From Liolophura sinensis (Eukaryota; Mollusca; Polyplacophora; Chitonida; Chitonidae): DNA of 64,000 bases. Of this stretch, positions 21,611 to 36,869 are shown piece after piece. Location of the stretch: positions 16,731,485 to 16,795,484 of the forward strand of contig NC_088296.1 in assembly GCF_032854445.1 (NCBI RefSeq), written 5' to 3'. Both the position numbers and the translations under genes were made by a program. Numbering within the stretch: the stretch's first letter is position 1; each line of letters opens with the position of its first letter. The notes under the pieces are model-generated. The model saw nothing but the letters and a program-made list of their open reading frames with translations, did no database searches and was not told the DNA's origin.

Positions 21611-22604
21611 TTTATGGTATGGTGCCAGTGTAGATTGTTTGAACTCCTCAAGATGACATGTAGACTTTTCTAAGCATTTCTTAGTTCTCCTCAGGCAATT
21701 TTTCGAGGAGTAGATTATCATCTTGAGAGCTGTCTATCCTTTGTAAACTGATTTTGGATGAAGTGAACCTCAGTGTGGCAAACTTTGAAATTAGCCACTT
21801 TTTAGTTTTTCCTCCAAAAAGATACAGGCCATTAATAACCTTGGCCCTGCCTTAGGCTTTGCGACTGCCTTGTACAGTCAGCCATCTGTAATTAGACCGA
21901 ATGCAACTCACTGTGCCCTTTACAGACGAGCGGGCGATTACTCGAGCCTTTTGCTAGCATAGACTATCCAGTGACGGTATTAATATAATATTCAATTTGT
22001 CACATGGTCATATAGAATCGAAACAACTCCTGGTTGTTAATGTTGCAGAAAAAGGTGTATCATTCGTTAAAAGATTATGAACTGTACTGTTTTGTTATTT
22101 TGTTACACGGTAGTGTCCAGTCATAACCATTATTTCTCTTGTTTTTTGTTGTTTTTTTTCTAACTATTTCTAAGTGTTTGAGAAAAACGGAATAGCTCTG
22201 CGGAGTGAGTTTTGTAGGTTGTGACGTTTATAACGTCTCTGACGTTCTCAACGTCTATGGCGTCACGCGCGTGTTTGACTATGTGGTCTAGGTGGAAGTG
22301 ATTATGCAAACAATTCCCTCTTTAGAGATTTGTATATATCGCAAGTAGACGAAAGGCTCCAGTACAACGACCGTTTCCATGGTGAAAACCTGTTTCACCG
22401 CGTACGCTGTGCAGAACCTCAAAGAAATATTGCGCAATATTTGTTAAATAATGTAAAATAAAACAGGAATTAAAACAGGACCCGTATTTGTAACGTTTAT
22501 GTTATCCCTATTTTTGTTATTAAAAAGAATAATTTAGTGAATGCATACATCCAATGGAACCTCCTTACATGTATACAGTACCTTTATTTTTGATCTTCGT
22601 TTAT
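21609..22604. other. No recognisable gene
   Basis: Mixed AT-rich sequence. A short array of aacgtct/gacgtt phrases at about 22225-22265 is the only internal repetition seen. Confidence 0.4.
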
Positions 22605-23477
22605 GCCCCTAGTTGGCCGTGTTTTGTTACAAAAATGTTCAATCTGCGTTTTTAGTATATGTACTCTGTTTACTTTGTTTTATTAGGATCGTTGGGATAC
22701 ACATTGTTTTTACTGTGTCCATACATCCCCATTTCACCAAGGTGATACATGCTTTCCTTACCATGGGGATACACACTGTTTTCACCGTGGTGAAGTATGC
22801 TGTTTTAGGATGATATAACACTTGCTCTTTTCACCATTTTCATACATGCTGTTTTCACCATAGTGAAGTATGCTGTTTTAGGATGATGACACTTGCTCTT
22901 TTCACCATTTTCATACAAGCTGTTTTCACCATAGTGAAGTATGATGTTTTACCATGGTGATACTTGCTGTTTTTACCATGGTGACACTTGCTCTTTTCAC
23001 AATGCTGATATACGCTGTTTTCACCATGGTTATGCATTACGTATATATCATGGTGATGCCTGCTGTTTTTACTATGGTGATACTGGCTCTTTTACCATGG
23101 TGATACATGCTCTTTTTACCATGGTGATGCATGCTGTGTGATACATGGTGCTTTACCATGGTAATACATGCTGCTGTGATACATGGTGCTTTACCATAAT
23201 GATACTTGCTGTTTTTACCATGATGATACTGGCTGTTTTCACAGTGGTGTTACAAGTTGCTTTTACTAATGTTTATGTATGCCGTTTTCACCATGGTGAT
23301 GCAAGCTGTTTTTACCATTGTGATACATGCTGTTTTTACCATTTTGATACACACTTTTTTTACCATGGTGATACTTGCTGTTTTTACCATAGTGATACGC
23401 TGTTTTTACCATGATGATGCATGTTGTTTTCATCATATTTTTCCATGACGATGCAGGCTGTTTCTAATCATGTTGTT

Positions 23478-23737
23478 GGGACCTCCGTGGCTCATTTGGT
23501 TAGCGCGCTAGCGCAACGCAATGGCCCAGGAGCCTCTCACCAATGCGGTCGCTTTGAGTTCAAGTCCAGCTCATACTGGCTTCCTCTCGTGGGAAGGTCT
23601 GGCCGCAACCTGCGGATGGTCGTGGGTTTCTCCCGGGCTCTGCCTGGTTTCCTTACACCATAATGTTGGCCGCCGTCGTATAAGTGAAATATTCTTGAGT
23701 ATGACGTAAAACACCAAATAAATAAATAAATAAATAA
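23478..23737 (+). repeat. SINE family A copy, full length, inside minisatellite
   Basis: tRNA-like head (ccgtggctcatttggttagc; B-box gagttcaagtcc), body, tail core and an A-rich taaataaat end. Flanks aatcatgttgtt and aaccatattgtt may be a diverged target-site duplication. Confidence 0.9.
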
Positions 23738-24292
23738 CCATATTGTTTCACGCTGTTTTTACCATAGTGATACATGCTGTTTTTACTTTATCGTGTATGC
23801 CTCTAGTTGGCCATATTTTGTTACAAAAATGCCCAATCTGCGTTTTTAGTATATGTACTCTGTTTACTTTGTTTTAATAGGATCGTTTGGATGCACATTG
23901 TTTTTACTGTGTCCATACATCCCCATTTTACCAAGGTGATACATGCTTCCCTTACCATGGTGATACACACAGTTTTCACCATTTTCATACATGTTGTTCT
24001 CACCATAATGAAGCATGCTGTTTACCATGGTGATACCTCCTAATTTTACCATGTTGACACTTGCTCTTTTCAGAATGCTGATACACACTGTTTTCACCAT
24101 GGTGATGCATGCTGTTTTGACCATTGTGATACAAGCTGATTTTACCATGGTGATGCCTGCTGTTTTTACCATTATGATGTATGCTGTTTTACCATGGTGA
24201 TGGATGCATTTTTTATTATAGTGATGCATGCTTTTTTTTTACAATGATAATATATGCTGTTTTAACATGGTCGGACTTGCTGTTGTACTATG

Positions 24293-24655
24293 AGTGAGTG
24301 AGTGCTTGGGGTTTAACGTCGTACTCAACAATTTTTCAGTCATATGACGACGAAGGAATCATTAGGGTGCATGCACGTGTAATGTGCCTCCTTGTTGCAG
24401 GACGGATTTCCACCGCTCTTTTATTTAGTGCTGCATCACTGAGACGATTTACCGAAGGCAAGTAAGCCGCCCCGCCCGAGCCATTATACTGATACGGGTC
24501 AACCAGTCGTTGCACTATCCCCTTCATGCTGAACGCCAAGCGAGGAAGTTACAACTTCCTCTTTTAAAGTCTTAGGTGTGACTCGACCAAGGATTGATCC
24601 TGGATCTACCGGTCCCGAAGCGGACGCTCTACCAACTGTGCTATACGGGCCGGTC
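24293..24655 (-). repeat. SINE family B, full length, 12-bp target-site duplication
   Basis: Minus-strand element with a tRNA-like head at its right end (agcacagttggtagagcg, B-box-like ggatcaatcc), a body, and a tail with aacgtcgtactcaacaattt. tgttgtactatg occurs on both sides (24281-24292 and 24656-24667) and once only at the empty site 30034-30045 of the duplicated array. Confidence 0.95.
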
Positions 24656-24693
24656 TGTTGTACTATGGTAATACTTACTGTTTTTAACTTTGT

Positions 24694-25425
24694 GATACAT
24701 GCTGTTTTCTTGTCTTTAATATATACTATAAAAACACTGGTGATTTTTTGTGTGTATATGTTGATAATCCCGATCCTTACAGGTCATGTCAAATGTAATA
24801 TTTCTGTGAATATATCTGATTCAAAATCATCCTGTTCTGTGATGTATTCGTCTGTCTGTCTGTCTGTCTGCAAAAATGTATGATAAAGAGAAAGGGCTTG
24901 ATATGTTAGCAGAGAGGAGGTGTGGTTTCCAGGAATGTGGTAGTGGACAATTCTGTCACCGTGCATTAATTGGACATCTCTGAGAATTTCTTCCTCTCAT
25001 GTACACAACTAGGTAACGCAGTTGCCTCCCACCTAGCAGACAAGTTTTAATACTGTTGCTGTCACGGCCATTTGTGTAGTGAGTGCATATAACAGCATTC
25101 CATAAGACGTATGCTTTTCACTTTTACTCACATCTGTTAACCAAATTCAGCTAAACACCTTGCAAACCTCTGATGATAAAGAAAAAGGGATTAAAGTGTA
25201 ATTTGTATCACAAACACCAATAACAATGTGATAATATTATGCAATAAATTGCTCCAGAACAACAGATCTGATACAAATATTTTGCGCCCTCTTTCATGGC
25301 AGGGACTATGCCCATGGGAGAAGAAAGCTTGGCAGATCTTAGTGGAAGTACACGTACATTTTTCCTGGTTTACTAAGCTCAAATTCTGTCTTACACCACA
25401 TTCCTCGAAACTCAAAACTGTTTGA
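24694..25425. repeat. Minisatellite 3' flank, duplicate copy 1
   Basis: About 730 bases closely match 30080-30790 in the same orientation (ttgtctttaatatatactat; gtgcattaattggacatctc; tgcaataaattgctccagaa). The tctg microsatellite inside differs in unit number. Confidence 0.9.
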
Positions 25426-25430
25426 GATAT

Positions 25431-27800
25431 TGGTAAATGTGAAAATTAATACTTCTTTATGCTCAAATAGATACAGAAAGGACATGTTCTAGCTAAATGC
25501 GTCCACCAAGCTACTTTTCTCTTGTCTTCGTACAATGCATTACTTTTGCTCTAACGTTTAATTTAACATTAAATCAAATCATATTAACTTATATATTTTA
25601 TAGGATTGAAATTTTGACTTTACATAGACAAATTGGAAAGGCTCATTCAAATGTCATGTACCTAACAGGTATCATACATGTAATCAGCCATAAACCTGAC
25701 AGCAAAACACCCGAGGTAGAATCACCCTAAAACAGCAGGCAATTTAAAAAGCCAATTTAGTGACACGCACGGTGAAGATACCCCTTCGAATCTGATGGCC
25801 GATAGAATCTATATGTGGAAACCATGATATTATGAAGACAGCCTGAAACATTGACTTTAGCTGTCGATCAAAAAATAGCCTGGTTTTACTGCCCAATTAT
25901 ACAATAAAAGGCTATAGCTTAGGGGGTAAAATTACAGCAATGACAACAGTTTGGTCCTTGTTAAATTGTCTCACATATCACATGCGTGATACATATTCTT
26001 AGTTAACGACCTTCAGAAAAGGGGGAATAACTCTATGTGTCGTGTGATCGTTACGAAAACATGCGGTTGTCGTGCACATGCAGTTAAGTGTGACGAGTCC
26101 TTTGCCTGTAAACAAAATGAGATTTTTCCGCCTCAACAAAATAACCAGGACAAGCTGGGGAAGGGGAGGGTCAGTTTGATCCATCACTTTAACATTGGCA
26201 AGTGTGGATGACGTTGCTGCGTTGAACAATTTCCTCAGACAAGTTAGAAGAAAGATTTTCTGAGTCTAACAAGAAAGTAAATTTGTCTGCACTCAGATGT
26301 GCGTATCGATTGGAATCGCTTTATTTATTTACTTATTTGTCTCTTTGTTTTATTAGTCGTGGAGCTAAAGAGTTGTTCACTTCCATGACGACTGTCAAGT
26401 ATACTTCTGTACTGTATATGCTTAACTAATCAGTCTGTGATCCGGGCACCTTCTCGATCAACCCGAGGGTACATCTGTTTTATTCCCCGGCCAGTTGTCT
26501 TTTAGTCAGGAACAGCCATGCAATTATTCCTTGTCGTACTGGTTTACATTGTCTCCGTTACATCTGAGCATGAATTTTTTTACTAATTTCTTACATTTAT
26601 AATTCGGGCTGTTGTAATCTTGCTAAAATATCTCCTATGTCACGGTTTCATACATTATTCAACGTCTGTCTTCCAAGGCGCAGATGATAAGACCTGAAAC
26701 CCTTGATTATGGTTAGCCCATAATGTTCCGTTTTTCTTGGGCAAAAACAAAAGGAATGTAATTTTAGCACACATTCTAGTATCCTCACACATCTCTACAT
26801 GTACGTGTGCCCCAATTACATCATGGAACGACAATTCTTTTATTTCTAAAAAAAAACAAAAACAAAAATCAAAAAAACAAAAACAATAAAAAAACAAAAC
26901 CTTGGTCTACTAAATAAAGAATACCTAATACCGTGAATACCATCTTCTCATCTCCTATGCTACTTGACCCATAATCGCAGTGGGATGTCATAGGTGTTTG
27001 TGTAATAGGACAAACCCGTTACGTTTATCCGATGTATCATCATAAGCTGGCGTAATTAGCTCAACAAACTGTTCTGTTCACTTACAATATTATCCATTAT
27101 AATTCTTACAATACAGTCGGAACTATAATTCTTCCAACCATAGGACATTGCTGTTTTGTTTGGAAATCTGCACAATGGGGAAACTTTCTGCCTGAAGGAA
27201 TTTCGACTTTAGCTTTGTAGTTTGCCTTGCCAGTGATGTTTTCGGTTATGGCTTTTTAGTCTGCATTCACAGGGATTTTTTTCGGGGCAACATGGACAAA
27301 ATGTTACAAGAACACAATGGTCAGTGCAGTTGGGACCCGATTTACAATTACGCCGAAAAGGATATTACGTGCAACAGCGAAAACCCAACCGTATATGTGT
27401 GCAGATTGTAATCACTCTCCATTCCTAGTTTAAAGGCTGTTTATTTTTGTATACTTGGTTGGACTGTTCCCGAATTAATGTCTGTGCAGACACTGGCATT
27501 ACCTATTCAGTGCCCACGTCCTTAAGATGTAGGACAGGCAGTCGCTATTGTGTAGTCGCTTCTAGAACTGGATGTTATCAAACTTATTCATATTTAATGA
27601 GGCGTAAAGTATATTACATGTAAGTACATGCGTGTTGTAAAAATAACATGCCTTTAACCGAGGTCTGAAATATATCAAGTCACGTGATCTTCCCACCTGT
27701 GACGTATTGAACAACATGACGTATCTATATATCAATGAGCACTACATATATGTAGATATTCCTGTGCAATACGACGCTATGTAGGCTTTTGAGTAAACTG
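25431..27800. other. No recognisable gene
   Basis: 2.4 kb of AT-rich sequence with an A-rich stretch at 26845-26900. No motif, splice-bounded exon or dispersed repeat supported. Confidence 0.45.
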
Positions 27801-27908
27801 AGATGAGCACAGCCCGGTTTCCTCCCATCACAATGCTGGTCATTGCCCAATAAGTGAAATATTCCTTAGTACTGCGTAAACACCAATCAAATAAATACTA
27901 AATAAATG
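27801..27908 (+). repeat. SINE family A copy, 3' half only
   Basis: Body end (cacagcccggtttcctccca), tail core (gtgaaatattccttagtact) and A-rich tail. The head is missing. Confidence 0.8.
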
Positions 27909-28539
27909 AACAAGTATTATTATAAAACAATGCTGTACTAGCAGGGATAATGTTTTATCAAGGCTTCTTCTTATTGACATCAATTATTTTGTTCTGTCTT
28001 TCATATAACATAAACTGCAAGGAATATCAAAACCGTCGCAACAAGAAAGTACATTTTATGACACTGGCAGATCCCCCCAAAAATCTCAGAAACCACATCT
28101 GATCCTAATGAGTGTATCTTAGTCCGATAGCATTTGGTACTTCTCCAGTGGTTGGTATTTTACTTCAAAAATCCATATGCACGTTCTCGATTGGCGTCGA
28201 CAGCATTGGAATGTTGGTTTGAAACTTGTTGCAGATGTGAGTAAACATCTGGAGCATATTATAGAGACATCTCTCTGATGGGGAACTGTCCCATCATAAT
28301 TTAAAATTATAACAAATATACATATATTGAGAAAATGGCAGTCAATATGGTAATTGATCACCTAATTATGGGTAACATATTTTACAATAGTCGGACGGGT
28401 ATGGGGTGACAAGCAAATCATTCTACTATATTAGCAGAATGGTATCTTTACACAAGTTCTTACCACTTCAAACATGGGAAATTTATTTCTGTCCTGGTAT
28501 CAAAGTTTGTTTTTTTTTCTGATCGAAGTCGACGCGCCC

Positions 28540-29100
28540 TTTATAATAACTTTCTTTCTGAATCGTATCTCATTAAGTATGGTGTACAACAGGGGTGTAC
28601 CGTAGGCCCTATATACTCTTTCTAATTTATATGAATGATAAAATGTCCTCTTATGTCCTGTTGAAATTTGTGCTCTTTGCATGTCAGCTGTTCTCCTTCG
28701 TCAGGAAATATTAATAAATCCATAAAAAATAAAACACATGATCTTACAAAGGTGCAAGACTGCTTATATGCAAATAAGCTTTCATTAAATATTGCGAAAA
28801 CCAAAAAATAATGATTCTAAACCTTTCTCGATAAACGTTTTCATGTTATCTTCCAAACAAAACTCTTTTTAAGGGAAACATAACACTACAATCTTTACGG
28901 GCCAGTTTTTTGGCCATAAAAATATGCTTGTTATTTAACGGTTTGATTCCAGAGTATTACTATACCTTTTATCTACCAGTCAGTAGAACTTTTGTCACCA
29001 GGGATGTGCGCCTAAATAATGTTTTAGAAATAATTCCAAAACATAGCTCCCGTTAAACTCGAGTTTTCTTCCCGAAGTTATTGAAATATACTTCTCAGCA
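28540..29100 (+). mobile_element. LINE reverse-transcriptase remnant
   Basis: KYGVQQGC and, one frame over, LFLIYMND correspond to the PQG/INDL region of non-LTR RT. VQDCLYANKLSLNIAKTK is the usual segment after the catalytic box (which is lost), and RTFVTRDVRLNN the family-typical C-terminal stretch. Several frame breaks; nonfunctional. Confidence 0.65.
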
Positions 29101-29274
29101 TTATTGGTTTAATTCTCTGCATTGTTGTTATCTCCTGTCATGCAAGCAAGTATTTCAGCTCACTGTAAAAATATCGAGAGAGAGAGAGAGATAAGGTCTG
29201 CAGCTTCTGCTAATATTAAAGCATGAATTTTAAAGAATGCAGGTGGATACGTTACTAATAAAGATGCATGTAGT

Positions 29275-30090
29275 GATGGATGCTGTTTTCACAATGGTGA
29301 TTCATGCTGTGTGTAGTATGGTGATACATACTGTTTTTACCACGGTGAAACATGCTGTTTTTACCATGCATGCTGTGTGATACATGATGTTTTACCATGA
29401 TAATACTTGCTGTGTTTACTATGGTGATACATGTTGTCTTTACCGTGTTAGTACACGCCTTTTTACCATGGTGATATACGCTGTGTTTACTATGGTGATA
29501 CACGCCGTTTTAACCTTGGTAATACATGGTATTTTTACTATAGTGATACATGATGTTTTACCATAATAATGCTTGCTGTGTTTACTATGGTGATACACGC
29601 TGTTTTAACGATGGTAATACATGGTGTTTGCACCATGGTGATACACGGTATTTGTACCATGGTGATACACGTTGTTTGTTCCAAAGTGATACACGCTGTT
29701 TTTATCATGGTGATACATGCTGTTTTTACTATGGGGAAACATGCTGTCTTTACTATAGTGATACATGCTGTTTGTACCAAGGTGATGCATGCTGTTTATA
29801 TCATGGATATGCATGCTGTTTTTACCATGGTTATACATGGTGTTTGCATTATGGTAATACATGCTGTTTTCACCACGGTGATACACGTTGTTTTTACCAT
29901 GGTGATGCATGCTGTTTTTACCATTATGATGTATGCTGTTTTACCATGGTGACGGATACTGTATTCATTATAATGTTGAATGTTTTTTTTTAACAATCAG
30001 AATTCATGCTGTTTTTAACATGGTACTACATGCTGTTGTACTATGGTAATACTTGCTGTTTTTACCTTAGTGATACGTGCTGTTTTCTTG
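29275..30090. repeat. 24-bp minisatellite array 2
   Basis: Same unit as array 1, about 34 unit lengths, without inserted SINEs. Long frames are open on both strands for the same eight-codon reason. Confidence 0.9.
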
Positions 30091-30790
30091 TCTTTAATGT
30101 ATACTATAAAAACACTGGTGATTTTTTGTGTGTATATGCTGATAAACCCGATCCTTACCAGTAATGTCAAATGTAATATTTAATAGAATATATCTGATTC
30201 AAAATCATCGTGTTCTGATATGTATTCGTCTGTCTGTCTGCAAAAATGTATGATAAAGAGAAAGGGCTTGATATGTTAGCAAAGAGGAGGTGTGGTTGCC
30301 AGGAATGTGGTAGTGGACAATTCTGTCACCGTGCATTAATTCGACATCTTTGAGAATTCTTCCTCTCATGAACACAACTAGGTAACGCAGTTGCCTCTCA
30401 TCTACCAGACAAGTTTTAATACTGTTGCTGTCACGGCCATTTGTGTAGTGAGTGCATAATACAGCATTCCATAAGACGTATCCTTTTCACTTTTACTCAC
30501 AACTTTTAACCAAATTCAGCTAAACACCTTGCAAACCTCTGGTGATAAAGAAAAATGGATGAAAGTATAATTTATATTAAAAACATCAATAACAATGTGA
30601 TAATATTATGCAATAAATTGCTCCAGAACAACAGATCTGTAATACAAATGTTTTGGTTCCTCTTTCATGACAGGGGCTATGCCCATGGGCGAAGAAAGCT
30701 TGGCAGATCTCAGCGGAAGTACCCGAAGATTTTTCCAGGTTTACTAAGCTCAAATTCTAACTTACACCACACTCCTCGAAATTCAAAACT
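30080..30790. repeat. Minisatellite 3' flank, duplicate copy 2
   Basis: Direct duplicate of 24694-25425, offset by about 5.37 kb. Similarity ends near 30790/25425. Confidence 0.9.
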
Positions 30791-30989
30791 GTGGGATAGA
30801 TTGCCAACTCATTTTTTCACACATGAAGATTCCGATACTCGGACGCTCTCAACCGCGACTACTGTAAACAGGTTATCACACAGAACGCCGGCTCACACCA
30901 CTATGGGTTTCAGAGTCAACTTCAGAATAGGCACCGTCAGTCCATGGCAAACGTTGAAAGGCGGTAAAAAGCGGATTTCTCGAAACCAA

Positions 30990-32208
30990 GCAAAATCCAC
31001 AATGAATAACAGTAAATATGACTGCTCTAAACGTGACTTGAGTAAATAACTGCTCACAAGTGGACTTGAATGAATGACAGCCTTCAAGTTGGGTGAAATA
31101 AATGACTGTGAGTTTCACAACACCGTCGCTCATATTTACAGACTAACGTATAGAAAACTCTAAATGGTTTGATCGTAACCATATTTCCAATACCCATACC
31201 TATTTTCAGAATGTACACCTTATGCTCATTGAAACAAAAATCATAAACACCGTAGTCTTGAGATCCCTCGACTGAATTACAGTGCGGGCTCTATCGGACA
31301 CAAAGGGAATTGTACGTCAGACACAGATCATGTATGCTCAAGAAGAAATAAACAATATAATAGAATATTTAAAGACCGGGCGCGTAACACATAGTTTACA
31401 TTGAGGGAAAATTTGTCATTAGTAATACACCTAAAATATAATATATCTATTCGGTTCATGCTTTAAGAATTTATTTTACCAGTAACTTGCATATATTTAT
31501 CATAGCCTTTCGCATTTTATACGTGCATGAAAGTGTCCAATTAAGAAAGAAAATATACTTTTTATGGATGAGGCAAACGGGAATATCGGGGAATGTTGCT
31601 GACAAACTTACCTACATGTAGCGTACAAAACTACACACCAACTACGAAAAGTGAGAACGTATTGTTCTACAATTTCACTCGCCGTCTGTTTATTAGTCCC
31701 TTGAAACCTGGTACATAGCTTTACTATAACAAGTAGACCAAGTACGACACGTTTATCTAAATTAAACAAAATCATTGGCCTTTGAATTTTTAGAGTTCTC
31801 TGGACTGATTTTAAAACAATTCGTTATTTTGAATGGAAACTTTTTGCATGCCTTATGTGTTCGTGTTCAGGACTTCTACGTTCAATTTCTACAAAATTAT
31901 GAACGCTTTTGTAAAGTCTCTTTTCAGCCTCTTTTTCAGAACAGTTCATCGTGTTGAATTGGTACTTCCTGCAGGACTTTACTATACTGACTGACATTCA
32001 GATGAAATTCGAGTTTTGGACTGTTTCTTGCACGTTAAACAAAAATTATGTTCGTCTTCATCCTGTTCTTGAATTTTGAAAGACATACTGACTATTGTCA
32101 AATTGCTTCATTCCATTGACCTGAAACTAGAAAGATAGATTATGCTTTTACAGGCAAAGTTTGAGTGTCCGGCTGTATTGTCCATTTTCAACAAAATTAT
32201 CACCATCG
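30990..32208. repeat. Duplicated block X, copy 1 (empty TTAA site)
   Basis: Matches 36870-38621 in direct orientation: gtaaatatgactgctct, ttatggatgaggcaaacggg, tgttgaattggtacttcct, ggctgtattgtccattttca. The site ctaaattaaacaaaat (TTAA 31762-31765) is uninterrupted here. No coding content recognised. Confidence 0.8.
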
Positions 32209-34605
<2,397 letters not shown>

Positions 34606-34947
34606 TTAATGACTTGCGTCACGAGAACTATACTTCTTGAGCATGTTAATGTGAAATAATATTTCAGTTCTCCTATGAGCATGTGTGCTAATAATGTAGT
34701 TAACATCTTTAACTTTCTTCACCACCTGATATGGTCTAATAAACTTGGCTTTAAGCGGTTGCTGAGGTAGGGTCAACAAAACTAGAACCTGATAACCAGG
34801 AGAAAAACTTCTCCTCTTAACCTTCTTGTCGTAGTATGTTTTCATTTTCTCCTGGGAGGTCTTCAGATTAGCGCGAGCAATCTCCCAGGCTTTATTTAGC
34901 CTGTCTCGAAAGTGAGAAACAAACTCTAATAAGTTTCCAGGGGCCAA
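34606..34947 (-). mobile_element. Ty3/Gypsy-type integrase C-terminal fragment
   Basis: Minus-strand 113-codon open frame. KMKTYYDKKVKRRSFSPGYQ, LVLL.LP, KAKFIRPYQVVKKV and a NYII stretch are the C-terminal integrase region of Ty3/Gypsy polyproteins (the GPY/F-type module, here RPY). The catalytic core, RT and LTRs are not seen. Its upstream end abuts a family B SINE at about 34946, which probably caused or followed the truncation. Confidence 0.8.
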
Positions 34948-35249
34948 TCGTGGGTCGAGTCACATCTAAGACTTTGAAAGAGCAAGTTGCAGCTTCTTCG
35001 CTTGACGTTCAGGATGAAGGGAATAGTGCAACTACTGGTTGACACGTATCAGCATAAGGGCTCCAGCGGGCGCCTTATTTGCCTTCGGTAAGGCGCCTCA
35101 GTAAAGCAGCACTAGATAAAAGAGCGGTGGAAATCCGTCCTGTAACAAGGAGGCACAGTACAAGCATTCTAAAGATTCCTTCGTCGTCAAATGAAGGAAA
35201 AAATTGTTAAGTACGTTGTTAAACCCCAAAACACTCACTCACTCTTTAC
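34946..35249 (+). repeat. SINE family B copy, head truncated
   Basis: Begins at gggtcgagtcacatctaaga, then the body (aagagcggtggaaatccgtc) and tail (ttgttaaaccccaaaacact), opposite in orientation to the 24293 copy. The tRNA-like head is missing. Confidence 0.85.
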
Positions 35250-35550
35250 CCCTGGCAAACTCCATGTAAATTTCACCAGTTTGTTTCCTTAACTGTCTGA
35301 ATTTCTGTTCACAGGCGTTCGGTACAGGCTGACAAGCAGACAAAACCACTGCATAAAACGCGTTCTAATCTGAAGACTGACATACCGACAAAGCAGCATG
35401 CACCTCTTCACTTTACCTTTAAATGTACACTGCAGCCACATTGTCCCATACCTTTCAGGCCACTACAAGCTAACAGCCACTTCCTCAAAGGACAGAGAAA
35501 ACCCTGCTACATCCTTGCTATTAATTTGGGCACTAATCCAATGTCTCTCT

Positions 35551-35767
35551 TGGGGCCTCCGTGGCTCAGTTGGTTAGTGTGCTAGCGCAGCGTAATGAAT
35601 CAGCAGCCTCTCACCAATGCGGACACCGTGAGTTTATGTCCACCTCATGCTGGCTTCCTCTCCGGCCGTCATGGGAAGGTCTTGCAGCAACCTACGGATT
35701 GCCGTGGGTTTCCCCTGGGCTGCATGCGGCTAACTCCCACTATAATGCTTGCCGCTGTCAAATCAAT
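35551..35767 (+). repeat. SINE family A variant lacking the tail core
   Basis: Head (cctccgtggctcagttggtt) and body are intact, but the element stops at cttgccgctgtcaaatc and lacks the gtgaaatattc tail core. Flanked by caatgtctctct at 35539-35550 and 35768-35779, a perfect 12-bp duplication. Confidence 0.85.
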
Positions 35768-35779
35768 CAATGTCTCTCT

Positions 35780-36404
35780 CTCTTTCTTCCTGCTCTAACT
35801 TCAATATTTTAATCTATAACTAGAGCTCAGCGAACTCAATATCACCACTCTGGCCCGTAGTAAGTAAAGCATTACCTAAGCCCAAGTGTTTGCTTATAGC
35901 ATTCATCATTATTTTTTTTAAAACTCTGGGTTAGGTTTATTCAGACTTGTGGGATAGTTTTCTTCAAATCTGCCTTCCTTAACTCAGACTGCTTGACAAT
36001 TGACAATTCCTCACTTCAAGGAATAAATCTGCATTAAATTCATTGGCCATAATTACACAATATAGTGTACAAATAAAATATATAAAAAAAGTTGTAGAAA
36101 TGGGAATCTTTGATCAAAACAGGAGCCAAAAACACCGCTAAAAACGCTGACAATAAGCGTGCTACAATCCATCACAAGCAGGTTTTAGTTCATGGACAAG
36201 CCCCCAATATCACTATCGGACAGCAAAGATGAAAAACCATTGGATTGTTCAGCAGTCTGATCAGCAATAGGCATTACACAAAATCAACCAATGAAACACG
36301 AAAAGGTTTGAATAAGTTCAATACATATATTTGAACAAAAATGACAAATAATACAACTGACAATAAGATACATAACCATACAGATAATAACAAAAATATA
36401 TAGT
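35780..36404. other. No recognisable feature
   Basis: AT-rich sequence without supported gene or repeat. Confidence 0.45.
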
Positions 36405-36452
36405 TTCTTAATTTATTTATTTATTTGATTGGTGTTTCTGGCCGTACTCATA
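36405..36452 (-). repeat. SINE family A tail fragment
   Basis: A-tail complement and the first bases of the tail core (tttgattggtgtttctggcc gtactca). Confidence 0.6.
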
Positions 36453-36869
36453 TAGTTTCTTACTGATGAGAGTGTCTAAATCTGGTTAAGTCAGTTCAAG
36501 TAAATCTAAAATCCACAGTTAAGAGGAATTCCCCAATCCAAGGATGACAGTCGGTGATAAGCTGTAGTGGACACAGCATGCTGACGATGGTTTCCCCCCA
36601 CCCGAATGCGAAAGTGTGACTTTTTAGTTCGGACGAGATGAAAGTAGGGTTCCTTAGGCCAAGCTAGCCATGTATGCTTTATTTCGCTGAAATACACAGA
36701 AAGTCACTTTTAGGGTAAACTGGGACGAACTGTACGTAATCGCACACAGAGGCAATGAGTGATATAAGCTCCAAAATAATGCTTGAAAAAATAGCAAGTG
36801 GCGAAACAAGTGCCAAGAACGGAAAATGGAGTGCAAATGTCGAATGACGTGAAAGCCGACAACTCTAAA

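Larger units (their letters stand above)
22605..24715. repeat. 24-bp minisatellite array 1, with two SINE insertions
   Basis: Units built on ccatggtgatacatgctgtt plus a T-run repeat every 24 bases, with many point changes and some length slips. An about 140-base lead-in (22605-22745, ttggccgtgttttgttacaa) is repeated at 23805-23950, so the array itself contains a higher-order duplication. SINE A (about 23478-23737) and SINE B (24293-24655) interrupt it. Because the unit is eight codons, long frames stay open on both strands; these are not genes. Confidence 0.9.

Noticed and set aside
23478-23560. tRNA-like A and B boxes
   Set aside because: They are SINE heads joined to a repeated body and A-rich tail; no cloverleaf tRNA gene is supported here or in the other copies.
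22613-24229. Long overlapping frames with MVIHAVFT-type repeats on both strands
   Set aside because: They arise from the 24-bp (eight-codon) minisatellite; the same pattern is open on both strands and lacks starts, splice borders or a signal.
29255-29996. 147- and 127-codon repeat frames
   Set aside because: Same minisatellite artefact in array 2.
22605-30090. CRISPR-like regular repeats
   Set aside because: Direct tandem units without spacers, in eukaryotic DNA.
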